DNA of 42,694 nucleotides from JADFJB01 sp964464595 (GTDB taxonomy: Bacteria; Zhuqueibacterota; JdFR-76; DREG01), in NCBI GenBank assembly GCA_964464595.1, contig CAYXGW010000043.1, positions 1 to 42,694 on the forward strand. Direction: 5' to 3'. Positions within the stretch are counted from its first letter, which is position 1. Each line of letters opens with the position of its first letter. Both the position numbers and the translations under genes were made by a program. The notes below the pieces were generated by a model. That model saw only the letters and a program-made list of their open reading frames with translations, had not been told where the DNA came from and searched no databases. Positions 25,222 to 34,695 of the stretch are shown piece after piece.

Positions 25222-28200
25222 ATGAAATGGCGGATATTAGTTCTAAATACAATCCTGATATCGGTTAGCCAAATATTACCGGCGTTTTCCCAATCGCCTA
25301 CAATCTTAAAGACTCAAGCCATACAGATGATCTCCGAACCACTTGTAACAATGGGGACATCTAATCGTGTGTTTACCGAACCGGATTCCGGAGCTAAAAC
25401 TTTTCTTTTTAAAGAGCTTACAGCTTCGGATTTTGATACATTAGCATCTACCGGCGACCCTGGGCAATTCTCGGCAACTATTAGTGGGCTAACTGACGGG
25501 AAAACCTATCAATACCAAGTATTATTTAAGGGTGAACTCTCAAATATCGTCTCTTCAACCCAGGACGATACAACTCCAATTGTAACCATACTCTTTGATC
25601 GTAATTTTGCTAATAGTTCAAGTTTTGCAATTCCGTTTTCAGTTGTTGATTCTGTTTCTCAAAGCATTAAAAAAACAATATTCTATTATAGGCCATTACA
25701 CAATAGTAATGAAGATTGGCGTATGATAGATTCTACAGAATATTCTCCACCGGAAGTTGCTGCTCCTGGAAATCCATTTTCCGATAGTTTTACTTTTCAA
25801 GTTCCTGATTCTCTTGGTGATGGACAATATGAGTTTCTAATTATAGCCCAGGATACTGCTTGGGCTCTTGACCATCGACCGGATCAACCCTTCCTTGGGG
25901 AGGAGGGTAATATAATTACAGTTAGTGCAGCAACACCTGCGCTTAAACAATTGTTTGTGGATACTTTTAAACCGTCCTCCCAAATAACACCTTCGCCCAA
26001 TCAATTTTCCAAAGGTGTATCTGTCCAAATTCAGTATCATTTGGATGATATCTTTTTGGGACACAATGGCTACCAGGGTAGTGGTGCAAATAAAATACGC
26101 TTATTTGTCAACTATAAAGTAAATCCAAATGGATCGTATGTTTACAAAGATTCGCTTTATATAACAGTTCAACTTCCAGCCCTTCCTTTGGAATTGGATG
26201 GGGCATTTAATTTTGTGGCTGGTCAAGACGGATTTTATGAATTTTATACTATAGTCTCGGATACGGCTCAAAATGTGGAAAACGATGGATTACCGAAGCA
26301 AACAAATTTACCCATTGTAAAAATAGATACATCCTCACCCGAAGTAGATAGTATAGCAATCAGCGATATGTCTGGTTCCGGTGATCCGAAAACAGTTGCA
26401 AAACCGGGATGGACAAAAAAGACTACGGTATCATACCAAATATTTGGCGCTGGAGATGTCTCCAAAGATGGCTATCAATCTGGTCTTGAAACCATAAGAT
26501 TAGCCGAAGATTCGGGTTTTACTGTGAATGATTCAAGTTTTTCCTTTGAAACCGGGGCCCTATCGGGCCTTTATGAATTATCAAAACCGATTGGATCGAA
26601 GGAAGTATTTGTAAGCGTTACAGATAGTGCTGCAAATTCAAGTTTTCCAAAATCCGATTCAATACTATTCGATCCGAATCCCCCTTTATTAATTCAATTT
26701 GAAATTCCGCTTTTCCTCACAGCGGTGACGAATATTGATGCGAATGTTGAGGCAAGCGATGATTTCACTTTAGATACCCTCTATATTTGGCGAAATGATA
26801 CTTTGATCATCCGGACAGCCCTGCCTGAAGACAACCAGTTCATATCACCGTTAAATTTGGAAATACCCAACCAATTAGGCGTTCATCAATTTACTGCACA
26901 AGTTAGAGATAAAGCTGGTAATTTAAGCAATGCTATATCAGACTCTGTTGAGTTTGTGAATGTCGTAAGCTTGCTACAAATGGATATATCAGATTTAACA
27001 GATCCGGATGATGATTATTTTGGAGCTTTAACTGGCTTTTCAGATAGTATGGTTGTAAGTGTAGAATTGACCTACACAAGTACTCTAAGGAAATTAGACT
27101 TGGCTAACGATGCATTCTTCTCCTCTATTTCCCAACTTGTCGCACCTTGGAATGTAATTTCGGTTGCAGGGACTGATACAACAATTCAGTTTGAATATAA
27201 TTTTTCAGGAGATGATGGACTAAAGACTTTATTCATTCGTGGTATTGGGCCACAAGATACGGATACCAGCAACGTTGTTATAGATTCGATTACAATCGAT
27301 ACTGCTAATCCGGTCTTGAATCAAATTTCGGTATACCATGTTTTGAGTCCGGGTGATACAACACTTTCATATTCCAATTCTCGCAATGTTATAGTCCAGT
27401 TAAACACCCCGGAAACCGAAATTGTGAAAATGGTATTTTGGGAAACCGGATTGGATTCTGTTCTTTACGAAGGCTTTTCAACAGATACTACATATTCTTT
27501 ACAAATTTTAGACGATGGACAAACAGAATTAAATACAAGTATTCGTGATCAGGCAGGTAATTGGAGTGTCATTCAAAATACAAATGCTTTTTTGGATCGT
27601 CGTTTTCCCAAATTAAATTCACTTTCATTTGACAGCCCATTTTCATCTGGATTTCAAGTAAATATCAATTATGATGCAGAAGATGATACCGCATTTTCCG
27701 GAGTTGGCCTTCTGGATCGAATTCGTTTTAGCGAAGACAATCAATTTCCTGCTAACAATGTGAAGGTATTTGATCTGCCAAATTTAGTGAAGAATGCAGA
27801 CAGTTTTCAGATTGATCTGTCTCAAGTTCTTGGAGAACATACGGTTTTTGCACAAGTTAGAGATCGTGCCGGTAATTGGGGCAATATTCTAAACACTTCC
27901 ATAACAGTGGTAAATATAGTTCAACCCGACAACCTGGTTCTTGAGGACGTCACAACCCAAACGAATATTCAGGATGCTGCCCTGCAAGGTTGGAGTAATA
28001 GTGATACTGTACGTGCAATTTTTAACTATAAAGGTGTCTTGAAAAGAATTGTAGCGGCGAAAGATTCTGAATTTTTAGATGGTAAACAGGATTACGATGC
28101 CTGGACAGTGATTGATGATTCAACTGTTTCAATTCTATATGATTTTGGGGATGAATCCGGATTAACTGATTTGTATGTAAAACTAATTGGTCCTAATGAA

Positions 28201-30723
28201 CCTGACACAAGCGAGGTTGTTACTGCTTCCATTGAAATAGATAAAGTTATACCTATCTTGGATGATATTTCATTTTATCGAGTGCTTTCAGATGGAGATA
28301 GTACATTTCTTTATACGAATTCCAGGGACATCAATGTTCTTTTATCTACCTTAGAAAATGGAATTGCCAAAGCCCAAATATGGGAATCCGGTTTGGATAG
28401 CGTCTTATACAATACATTTTCAAATGATACGACTTATTTTTTAAAAACAACAACTGATGGCCAGATTGAACTTAATGGCAGGATTCGGGATAAAGCTGGA
28501 AATTGGAGCTTGCCTCAAAACACGGATATTTTCCTGGATCGACAATTGCCATTTCTAAATTCACTTTCTTTTGACAGCCCATTTTCATCTGAATTTCTAG
28601 TTAACATTAATTTTAACGCAGAAGATGATACAACTATATCAAATTTCGTATTACTGGACCGGATTCGCTTTAGTGAGGATAGTCAATTCCCATTTGAAAA
28701 TGTGCAGGTATTCATGCTGCCGGAAGTAGTTAAAATTACGGATAGTTTTCTAATTGATCTCTTACCGAATTTAGGTGAACATACAGTCTTTGCCCAAGTA
28801 CGTGATAAAGCGGGTAATTGGAGCAATGTTCTCAACGCCAAGGTTACAGTAGTTGAAATCGTTCAACCGACCAATTTGATATTAGAGGATATAACCCCTC
28901 AGACTGATATACAAAATGCTGCATTTCCTGGGTGGAGCGACAATGACACGATTAGGGTTATATTGACTTTTGACGGGGTATTAAAGAAGATTGTAGCTAG
29001 CGATTCTTCAGGTGATAAGATCGAATATGATGTTTGGACAACGATAGATGATTCTACAGTTTCTTTTGATTATGCTTTCAATAATGCAATTGGATTAACA
29101 AATTTATTCGTAAAGCTGATTGGCCCAAATATTTCAGATACGAGCAATGTAATTAATGCATCCATTTTCGTAGATAAAGAGAAACCAACTTTAGATCAAG
29201 TGATCCTCTTTCAAACCATCGCTGGAAGCGATACGATTTATGAATTTGTAAATGACACAACAGTTCAAATTCGATTTAATAACCAATCAGAACCCATTTC
29301 AGCTGCATTATTAACAGAGCAGGGTAGTGAGCCAATTTTTTATTCGACTTTTCAAACCATTGCGAATTATACATTCAATACAACAGTAAATGAATTGAAG
29401 ATTGTTTTTGCTTCTGTACGTGATTCAGCCGGAAATTGGAGCGCTGAATATAACGATTCGATCATTTTGGATACATCACCTCCTGGAATTTCCGGGTTTA
29501 TATTATCCGATGTTTCAACTACAGGAACAGGAGATTCCACACTTACCGATGACTTAACCATTGAGGTTACATTTTCAACAAACGACATGCTTCCTGGTAA
29601 ACTCTTCCGGGTAACCATTGCTCAAAACGAAGGGTTTACAAATAATAAGCAATCATTTAATTTTTCTACTGATCGGATTGATTTTTCGAATGGACAATTT
29701 ACTTTTCCTTATGAAACCCAGGAACAATTTATTTCTGGCAATAGAATTAATTGTTGGATTGTAGTAGAAGATAGCGCTCGAAATGTGAGCGTTGTTTTGA
29801 ATGATGACATACTTTTTTCTGCGCCTTTGAGAATCCATAGTGTATTATTTGATGTGAATGACCCAACCGATTCTTTGTATGCCTCTTCTAACAGAATTAC
29901 TTTACAAGTAAACGAAACCAGTGGTATCTTTCAAGAAGTTGCTTTTTCAGAATCTTTTGCGGGTTTAACGAATTGGACTCCTGTTCAAACTGGAGAAACA
30001 TTTAGTGCTCAGTATGAATTTAATTCAGCCGAATCCTTTTTCGAAGGTAAATTATACGTAGCTGCAAGAAATTCAGCGGGTCAGTTCATTCTCGATTCTA
30101 CGTCAATTACCATTGATAAACTTATATCGCAATTAATTAGTATAGAAATCAAAGCGAACGTTCCGGAAGGTGCAACCTCGTTTACAAATAGAGAGGATGT
30201 GACTGTAAGCATTCAGGCTACAGATTCGGGACAAATAAAAGAAATCCAATTATCCCAGGATTCAACATTTTCTACCTTTGAAAGTTATGACGTCTCGTCA
30301 TTGAATACTGGTGATTATAATGCCATTGTTTCTTTTGATTTAACCGGAGGGAATGGTATCAAAAGAATATTTGTCCGGGTATTGGATCAAGCCGAAAATG
30401 TAAGTTTGATTTCTTCGGATGAAATTATTGTCGATCTGGACCCATTAGGTCTTATTTCTAATTATCCAAATCCATTCAACCCAAATTCTGAAGCGACTAC
30501 TTTGGTGATTAAATCAGATGGATCTACTGAAATCGAATTGAAAATTTATGATCTGTTTGGTAATTTGGTTAGAGAACTAAATGCTCCAATAGGAATAGCT
30601 TACAACCAGATTGAATGGGATGGTCTAAATGGTAAAGGTGAAATGGTTGCCAATGGCGGATATATTTGTGTAGTAAAAGTTGGAACAGAAGTTCGTATAC
30701 GTAAAATTGCGGTTATGAAATGA
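25222..30723 (+). CDS. Giant secreted Ig-like repeat protein with C-terminal sorting/FlgD-like module
   Basis: The 1833-residue product begins with a signal peptide (MKWRILVLNTILISVSQILPAFSQ). Most of it consists of Ig-like beta-sandwiches whose edges carry a recurring VRDKAGNWS-type motif (at least seven variants). Around residues 585-1330 a unit of 314 residues is repeated, two complete copies and a partial third. The final 87 residues (30460-30720) carry NYPNPFNP, YDLFGNLVREL and WDGLNGKGEMVANGGYICVVKV, matching the sorting/FlgD-like module of the upstream gene. The start lies 12 bases after the previous stop codon and the last codons overlap the next ATG (ATGA), so translation is coupled. 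I infer an extended fibre-like surface protein exported with its neighbour. No catalytic domain is recognisable. Confidence 0.88.
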   Translation: MKWRILVLNTILISVSQILPAFSQSPTILKTQAIQMISEPLVTMGTSNRVFTEPDSGAKTFLFKELTASDFDTLASTGDPGQFSATISGLTDGKTYQYQVLFKGELSNIVSSTQDDTTPIVTILFDRNFANSSSFAIPFSVVDSVSQSIKKTIFYYRPLHNSNEDWRMIDSTEYSPPEVAAPGNPFSDSFTFQVPDSLGDGQYEFLIIAQDTAWALDHRPDQPFLGEEGNIITVSAATPALKQLFVDTFKPSSQITPSPNQFSKGVSVQIQYHLDDIFLGHNGYQGSGANKIRLFVNYKVNPNGSYVYKDSLYITVQLPALPLELDGAFNFVAGQDGFYEFYTIVSDTAQNVENDGLPKQTNLPIVKIDTSSPEVDSIAISDMSGSGDPKTVAKPGWTKKTTVSYQIFGAGDVSKDGYQSGLETIRLAEDSGFTVNDSSFSFETGALSGLYELSKPIGSKEVFVSVTDSAANSSFPKSDSILFDPNPPLLIQFEIPLFLTAVTNIDANVEASDDFTLDTLYIWRNDTLIIRTALPEDNQFISPLNLEIPNQLGVHQFTAQVRDKAGNLSNAISDSVEFVNVVSLLQMDISDLTDPDDDYFGALTGFSDSMVVSVELTYTSTLRKLDLANDAFFSSISQLVAPWNVISVAGTDTTIQFEYNFSGDDGLKTLFIRGIGPQDTDTSNVVIDSITIDTANPVLNQISVYHVLSPGDTTLSYSNSRNVIVQLNTPETEIVKMVFWETGLDSVLYEGFSTDTTYSLQILDDGQTELNTSIRDQAGNWSVIQNTNAFLDRRFPKLNSLSFDSPFSSGFQVNINYDAEDDTAFSGVGLLDRIRFSEDNQFPANNVKVFDLPNLVKNADSFQIDLSQVLGEHTVFAQVRDRAGNWGNILNTSITVVNIVQPDNLVLEDVTTQTNIQDAALQGWSNSDTVRAIFNYKGVLKRIVAAKDSEFLDGKQDYDAWTVIDDSTVSILYDFGDESGLTDLYVKLIGPNEPDTSEVVTASIEIDKVIPILDDISFYRVLSDGDSTFLYTNSRDINVLLSTLENGIAKAQIWESGLDSVLYNTFSNDTTYFLKTTTDGQIELNGRIRDKAGNWSLPQNTDIFLDRQLPFLNSLSFDSPFSSEFLVNINFNAEDDTTISNFVLLDRIRFSEDSQFPFENVQVFMLPEVVKITDSFLIDLLPNLGEHTVFAQVRDKAGNWSNVLNAKVTVVEIVQPTNLILEDITPQTDIQNAAFPGWSDNDTIRVILTFDGVLKKIVASDSSGDKIEYDVWTTIDDSTVSFDYAFNNAIGLTNLFVKLIGPNISDTSNVINASIFVDKEKPTLDQVILFQTIAGSDTIYEFVNDTTVQIRFNNQSEPISAALLTEQGSEPIFYSTFQTIANYTFNTTVNELKIVFASVRDSAGNWSAEYNDSIILDTSPPGISGFILSDVSTTGTGDSTLTDDLTIEVTFSTNDMLPGKLFRVTIAQNEGFTNNKQSFNFSTDRIDFSNGQFTFPYETQEQFISGNRINCWIVVEDSARNVSVVLNDDILFSAPLRIHSVLFDVNDPTDSLYASSNRITLQVNETSGIFQEVAFSESFAGLTNWTPVQTGETFSAQYEFNSAESFFEGKLYVAARNSAGQFILDSTSITIDKLISQLISIEIKANVPEGATSFTNREDVTVSIQATDSGQIKEIQLSQDSTFSTFESYDVSSLNTGDYNAIVSFDLTGGNGIKRIFVRVLDQAENVSLISSDEIIVDLDPLGLISNYPNPFNPNSEATTLVIKSDGSTEIELKIYDLFGNLVRELNAPIGIAYNQIEWDGLNGKGEMVANGGYICVVKVGTEVRIRKIAVMK
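26974..29215 (+). repeat. 942-bp tandem protein-coding repeat
   Basis: Unit A (about 26974-27930) and unit B (27931-28872) are followed by a partial unit C (28873 to about 29215). Identical landmarks are exactly 942 bases (314 codons) apart, for example AATTCACTTTC at 27616 and 28558. Units A and B share SFDSPFSS, LDRIRFSED and GEHTVFAQVRD. Unit C keeps only the first third (ILEDITPQTDIQNAA to IGPN). Conservation remains visible at DNA level. Confidence 0.88.
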
Positions 30724-32693
30724 ATTCCCGACATTTTAACAATTCTATATTTCGCTTTTTAATGATTATATTACTAATTTTTAGTTCTTCTTTTGTTTTT
30801 TTTGTAAGCGACAATTTTGCTCAAAATGGCGATGCTGGGCAACCTGGTGAATTCCTTCGCTACGGAGTAAATGCGCGGGCTTTGGCGATGGGGCGGGCAT
30901 TTACAGCTGTGACGGATAATGCGAATTCTGTGTATTGGAATCCGGGGGGATTATTTGACATTATTCGAGATGGATTTAATTTTTCGTTTATGTTTTCAAA
31001 GCTTTATGAATCCACTTCTTACAACTTTGCAGCATTGGCGATTCCTCTCGAATTGATTGTTTCTTCTGACAATGAATCGGGTATTGTAGGTGAACTAAAA
31101 AATTGGAACCTCGGTTTTGGCTATTTATCCTTAACCAGTGATGATTTTGAAGGTAGGGATCAAAACAACCAAAAAACCGGAAGCATTTTTTCAGATCAAC
31201 AATCAGCCATTTATTTTTCACTAACTCGATCTTTTGCCTATAAAGGCCACCGTTTTGGCATTGGCGCAAATTACAAATTGTTAACTCATAAGTTATTTGA
31301 TCTGCAAGCAAATGTTTCGGCAATTGATCTGGGGTTGAAATTTCAACCGGAGTTTTCCTGGATTGAGTTTGGGGCAGTTTTAAAAAACATAAATAAACCG
31401 GATTTTTCTTTCATAGATAGGGGTGAGGATATCATTGATCCCTCCGTTAGACTTGGATTTGCTTTTAGACCAAATACTGATAAACGAATATTAAAAGCGT
31501 TGCTTATATCGACTGATATTGTTGCGGTTGCTCCAGGTAAAAAAGATCATGATTGGTATTTAGGTGCAGAATATGATTTAGCGCAACTGTATAATACCAT
31601 ACCTATAAAACTTAGGTTTGGAATAAATTCTCGCGAGAATTTTTCATTTGGTGTAAATTTGGATTTGCCCAATAGCACTTTCTTAAAATCAAATCAAGTC
31701 CTTCCAAAATTAGACTGGGCCTATCTTGCTGATGACCAAACATCATTAGGTGGGCTTTCAGAAAGATTTTCAGTAGATTTTAGCTATACGCCATATACAA
31801 GCCAAAGATGGTATAGTCGAGGTTTGCAGAAGTTCTTAGATAATAAATACCAGGATGCCGAGGAAGATTTTCGACGATCTATTGAAGCTAAAAACCCGGG
31901 ATTAACCGGTTATCCGGCTTCTTCGGCATTAAGATTAGGCGATATTGAGGTATTTGTTTCAAGAGACAAACTGGCAGGACTCAAATCAGCCCTTCCTTTC
32001 TATCGAAGAGGTTTTGGCCAAGACCGGCCGCAAATTGCAGGCGATGTAGAATTTAATTACAAGTCTGCAAATTACTATTTGCAGAGCTTAATTCAAGACA
32101 AGAAATATAACGAAGTCGTTAATCTAACAACAAACGAAACATCCTGGCAAGATCAACCGGAAAGATTCCAATCTGACCCAGATGTTCTTAGTTTGACGGC
32201 ATGGGCTAGTTATTTTATTGATGATTATGACAATGCCATTTATTCAGCGAAAGAATCAAAAGGTGCCGTTCTTTGTGAATTTTTATTGGGCTTGATTTAT
32301 TTAAATCAACAAAAATATGAAGAAGCAAGAAATATATTTGCAAATATTACAAATAATGTGAATTATCATTTACCGGACCAGAATTATGTCCATCCTTTTA
32401 AAGACAACCTTGTATTGGATGATGCGCAATTTCTATATGCCTATGCCGGATTTAAGTTCTTCAGTCAAGAGGGTGTATTGGATGCACGACAATTAGTTGA
32501 ATTAGCTCAAATTCAACGTTATTATCCATTATCTGATATGAATAAATTTCTACAGGATGATAATCGCTTTCAATCGTTAATCGACATGACTTATAAAAAT
32601 GGAAGAAATGTTTTAGATGGAATTTTTCAACAATATCTTAACGCAATTAATAAAGGCAGTGTTTCTGTTGCATCTCTAATTGCAGAATTCTAG
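30720..32693 (+). CDS. PorV/UPF0164-like outer-membrane barrel fused to a TPR domain
   Basis: The 657-residue protein has a signal peptide (about 1-35, ending NFAQ). The segment GVNARALAMGRAFTAV (49-64) with YWNPGGL (72-78) is the N-terminal hallmark of the PorV/PorQ and UPF0164 outer-membrane family. Beta-strands continue to about 365, ending near SERFSVDFSYTPY. From about 370 to 657 it becomes helical with TPR-like pairs (QKFLDNKYQDAEEDFRRSIEA, LIYLNQQKYEEARNIFANI). PorV shuttles type IX substrates to the cell surface in Bacteroidetes. A TPR domain in the same chain is not part of standard PorV. Its ATG overlaps the stop of the giant exoprotein gene. I infer a dedicated outer-membrane partner for the two upstream exoproteins, with the TPR region in the periplasm binding other operon products. 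Confidence 0.82.
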   Translation: MNSRHFNNSIFRFLMIILLIFSSSFVFFVSDNFAQNGDAGQPGEFLRYGVNARALAMGRAFTAVTDNANSVYWNPGGLFDIIRDGFNFSFMFSKLYESTSYNFAALAIPLELIVSSDNESGIVGELKNWNLGFGYLSLTSDDFEGRDQNNQKTGSIFSDQQSAIYFSLTRSFAYKGHRFGIGANYKLLTHKLFDLQANVSAIDLGLKFQPEFSWIEFGAVLKNINKPDFSFIDRGEDIIDPSVRLGFAFRPNTDKRILKALLISTDIVAVAPGKKDHDWYLGAEYDLAQLYNTIPIKLRFGINSRENFSFGVNLDLPNSTFLKSNQVLPKLDWAYLADDQTSLGGLSERFSVDFSYTPYTSQRWYSRGLQKFLDNKYQDAEEDFRRSIEAKNPGLTGYPASSALRLGDIEVFVSRDKLAGLKSALPFYRRGFGQDRPQIAGDVEFNYKSANYYLQSLIQDKKYNEVVNLTTNETSWQDQPERFQSDPDVLSLTAWASYFIDDYDNAIYSAKESKGAVLCEFLLGLIYLNQQKYEEARNIFANITNNVNYHLPDQNYVHPFKDNLVLDDAQFLYAYAGFKFFSQEGVLDARQLVELAQIQRYYPLSDMNKFLQDDNRFQSLIDMTYKNGRNVLDGIFQQYLNAINKGSVSVASLIAEF

Positions 32694-32708
32694 ATAGGAG
32701 ATGAGGAT

Positions 32709-34079
32709 ATGACTTTCAAGAAAGGGTTTGCTATGTTTCGTAAATGTGTATTCTTGATTATTTTTCTTTTTGTGCTTCAAGTCAAAATGGTTACTAGTCA
32801 GCAGAATTTTGAAATTCAGGTGACTGTTAATAATGTTGTAAAAAAGAATTTTCTCGGGATTCCAAAAGGTGCAGATTTTACAATCAACTGGAGAATAATG
32901 GAAAATACAGGCAATGGTCTTGTAGAAGCTCCGATCAGCAGATTAAATAACTATGAAGTATTATATGCCCCTAATGACAGCACTTTTGCCAGTGCGAATA
33001 CTTTACGGCCTGGTCAAGTAAATACTGTCACAATTCCGGATTTGGATATTGGAGACAGATACTATTTTCGAGTTCAAGCAATTGGGAGCAACAATCAATT
33101 ATTCCAATCCGGTGTTGTATGGATGCAAGCTGGGAAACAAGGTGAGATTGCAGGCGGTGGGGAAGAAGAGGTTGAGCAAACCTGGTTTGCTTATTTCCCA
33201 CTAAATGGTAAATTCCCACTTACAATACTGGGAAACGCGGCGGTGTATGATAAAGCAACTTTTCTTGGAAGACTGGCATTTTGGGTAATCTGGTGGTTTT
33301 TCTTAATTGGAATTTACATATGGGTTGCTTGTATCCGATATTCCAAGTTAGCAAAAATATTCCCTTTCCAAAAAAGTAAATTTAAACCATCAATCCAATA
33401 TGAGGCCGTTTTTGAAAATCGCAAGGAAACTAATTTTTTTGGTGAAAACGGGATTATAGATCGTTGGAGAAAAACTATAGATTCAACCGGTGAATTGTTA
33501 GATAACCCTCCTAAAATGGAAGGTGATAAGCATTTGGATTTTGATAAATTAAGGATATCTTTTGCTACCTGGTGGCGGGATAATGGCCGGAAACAAATCA
33601 AAAAATTACTGGAAGATATAAATCCATATTGTAAGAAATATCCAACGGCCCGCATCATTCGTGCGGGATTGGCGAATCATGAAATCAATGGGTACAAATT
33701 TATGGAGTCTTCTCAGGAAGTAGATCGAGCAATAGAAAACCGAGCTGTTATGGAAATCGAAAAACTGAAAGGTCAAGCAAAACTGGAATGGCTCTGGAAC
33801 TTGGGAGCAACCGCACCCTTAATAGGATTGTTCGGTACAGTTACCGGTATTTCGGTTTCATTTCAAAATCTTGCAACGCAAACCCAAAAGGGAGGAACTG
33901 ATTCCAGCGATAAGATAGCTCAATTAGCTGGTGGAATTAATGAGGCGCTCTGGACCACTATTTTTGGATTAAGTGCCGGCATCTTTTTAGTCATTGTATA
34001 CTATGTTTACAAAAATAAGATGGATTGGATTTACGGAAAATGGGAGGAGATTTATGTGGATGTCTCCGAAAAGTTGTAA
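32709..34079 (+). CDS. TolQ/ExbB/MotA-family proton-channel protein with N-terminal periplasmic FnIII-like domain
   Basis: The 456-residue protein starts with a signal-like segment (about 8-30, ending MVTSQ). A FnIII-like sandwich of about 100 residues follows (about 34-140, with YEVLYAPNDS and GDRYYFRVQAIG). Membrane helices are at about 188-209 (FWVIWWFFLIGIYIWVACI), 361-385 and 411-434. The second and third carry the TolQ/ExbB signatures LGATAPLIGLFGTVTGISVSF and INEALWTTIFGLSAGIFLVIVYY, and a cytoplasmic loop of about 150 residues lies between helices 1 and 2. ExbB/TolQ pentamers with ExbD/TolR conduct protons and do mechanical work in the envelope. The extra periplasmic domain is unusual and may dock to the giant FnIII proteins. 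Two exbD-like genes follow directly. Ribosome site: GGAGATGAGG just before the ATG. Confidence 0.9.
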   Translation: MTFKKGFAMFRKCVFLIIFLFVLQVKMVTSQQNFEIQVTVNNVVKKNFLGIPKGADFTINWRIMENTGNGLVEAPISRLNNYEVLYAPNDSTFASANTLRPGQVNTVTIPDLDIGDRYYFRVQAIGSNNQLFQSGVVWMQAGKQGEIAGGGEEEVEQTWFAYFPLNGKFPLTILGNAAVYDKATFLGRLAFWVIWWFFLIGIYIWVACIRYSKLAKIFPFQKSKFKPSIQYEAVFENRKETNFFGENGIIDRWRKTIDSTGELLDNPPKMEGDKHLDFDKLRISFATWWRDNGRKQIKKLLEDINPYCKKYPTARIIRAGLANHEINGYKFMESSQEVDRAIENRAVMEIEKLKGQAKLEWLWNLGATAPLIGLFGTVTGISVSFQNLATQTQKGGTDSSDKIAQLAGGINEALWTTIFGLSAGIFLVIVYYVYKNKMDWIYGKWEEIYVDVSEKL

Positions 34080-34098
34080 ACCTTAATAAGTTTAGAAT

Positions 34099-34692
34099 AT
34101 GACTTTTCGAAAATCAAGTACTCAAAAAGAGATTGAGCTTCCTACTTTTATTGATATTGTTTTTCTTCTCTTGATCTTTTTTATCGTTTCCTTTTCGCCT
34201 GTTGCACCAAAAGTTGGTGAAGCCAAATTGGAGTTGAATCTTCCTATCGCTGAGGGCGCCGGTGAAGTTGAATCCAATGAACTCTTGGAAACGATTCTGA
34301 TCGAGATATTGCCGTTAAAGGAAGAAGAGAAAATGATTGGTTTCCGGGTTTCTGTTTTGTTACCATTTGATAGCTATGCATCTCAAAAAGGTGGATTAAC
34401 ATATCGGGATGCAAAAAGTAATTCAAGTCAACGGCAGGAAGATTTACCTCTCGATGTTTCAAATTTGAGTGATAGAGAATTTTCAAGACTTCCTGCTATC
34501 CAGTTATTAAATGATCAGATTGATCGATATGTGGCAAGTAAATTTAGAGTTCCACGACCATCAAACCGAATTGAAATTCGAGCTGACAAGGAGGTTCAAT
34601 TTAGAGTAATCAATGCTGTAATGGAAAAATGCAGTTCGTATGGTGATTTGATACCGAGCTTAGTTTTTAGAACTAAATTCAAAAAGGAATAA
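34099..34692 (+). CDS. ExbD/TolR-family protein, first copy
   Basis: The 197-residue protein has a short cytoplasmic N-terminus and one membrane helix (about 17-36, LPTFIDIVFLLLIFFIVSFS) containing Asp19. That residue corresponds to the protonatable aspartate of ExbD and TolR. A periplasmic domain follows, longer than usual by about 50 residues because of a Ser/Gln/Asp-rich segment (about 100-135). The end of the domain (NRIEIRADKEVQFRVINAVMEKCSSYG) fits the ExbD fold. It should form the rotor or plug inside the ExbB-like pentamer encoded just upstream. Confidence 0.9.
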   Translation: MTFRKSSTQKEIELPTFIDIVFLLLIFFIVSFSPVAPKVGEAKLELNLPIAEGAGEVESNELLETILIEILPLKEEEKMIGFRVSVLLPFDSYASQKGGLTYRDAKSNSSQRQEDLPLDVSNLSDREFSRLPAIQLLNDQIDRYVASKFRVPRPSNRIEIRADKEVQFRVINAVMEKCSSYGDLIPSLVFRTKFKKE

Positions 34693-34695
34693 ATT

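Noticed and set aside
20548..30723. Assigning the giant proteins as FlgD or flagellar hook proteins
   Set aside because: The C-terminal module resembles the FlgD Ig-like fold, but length, signal peptides and repeats fit secreted surface proteins, and no flagellar genes are nearby.
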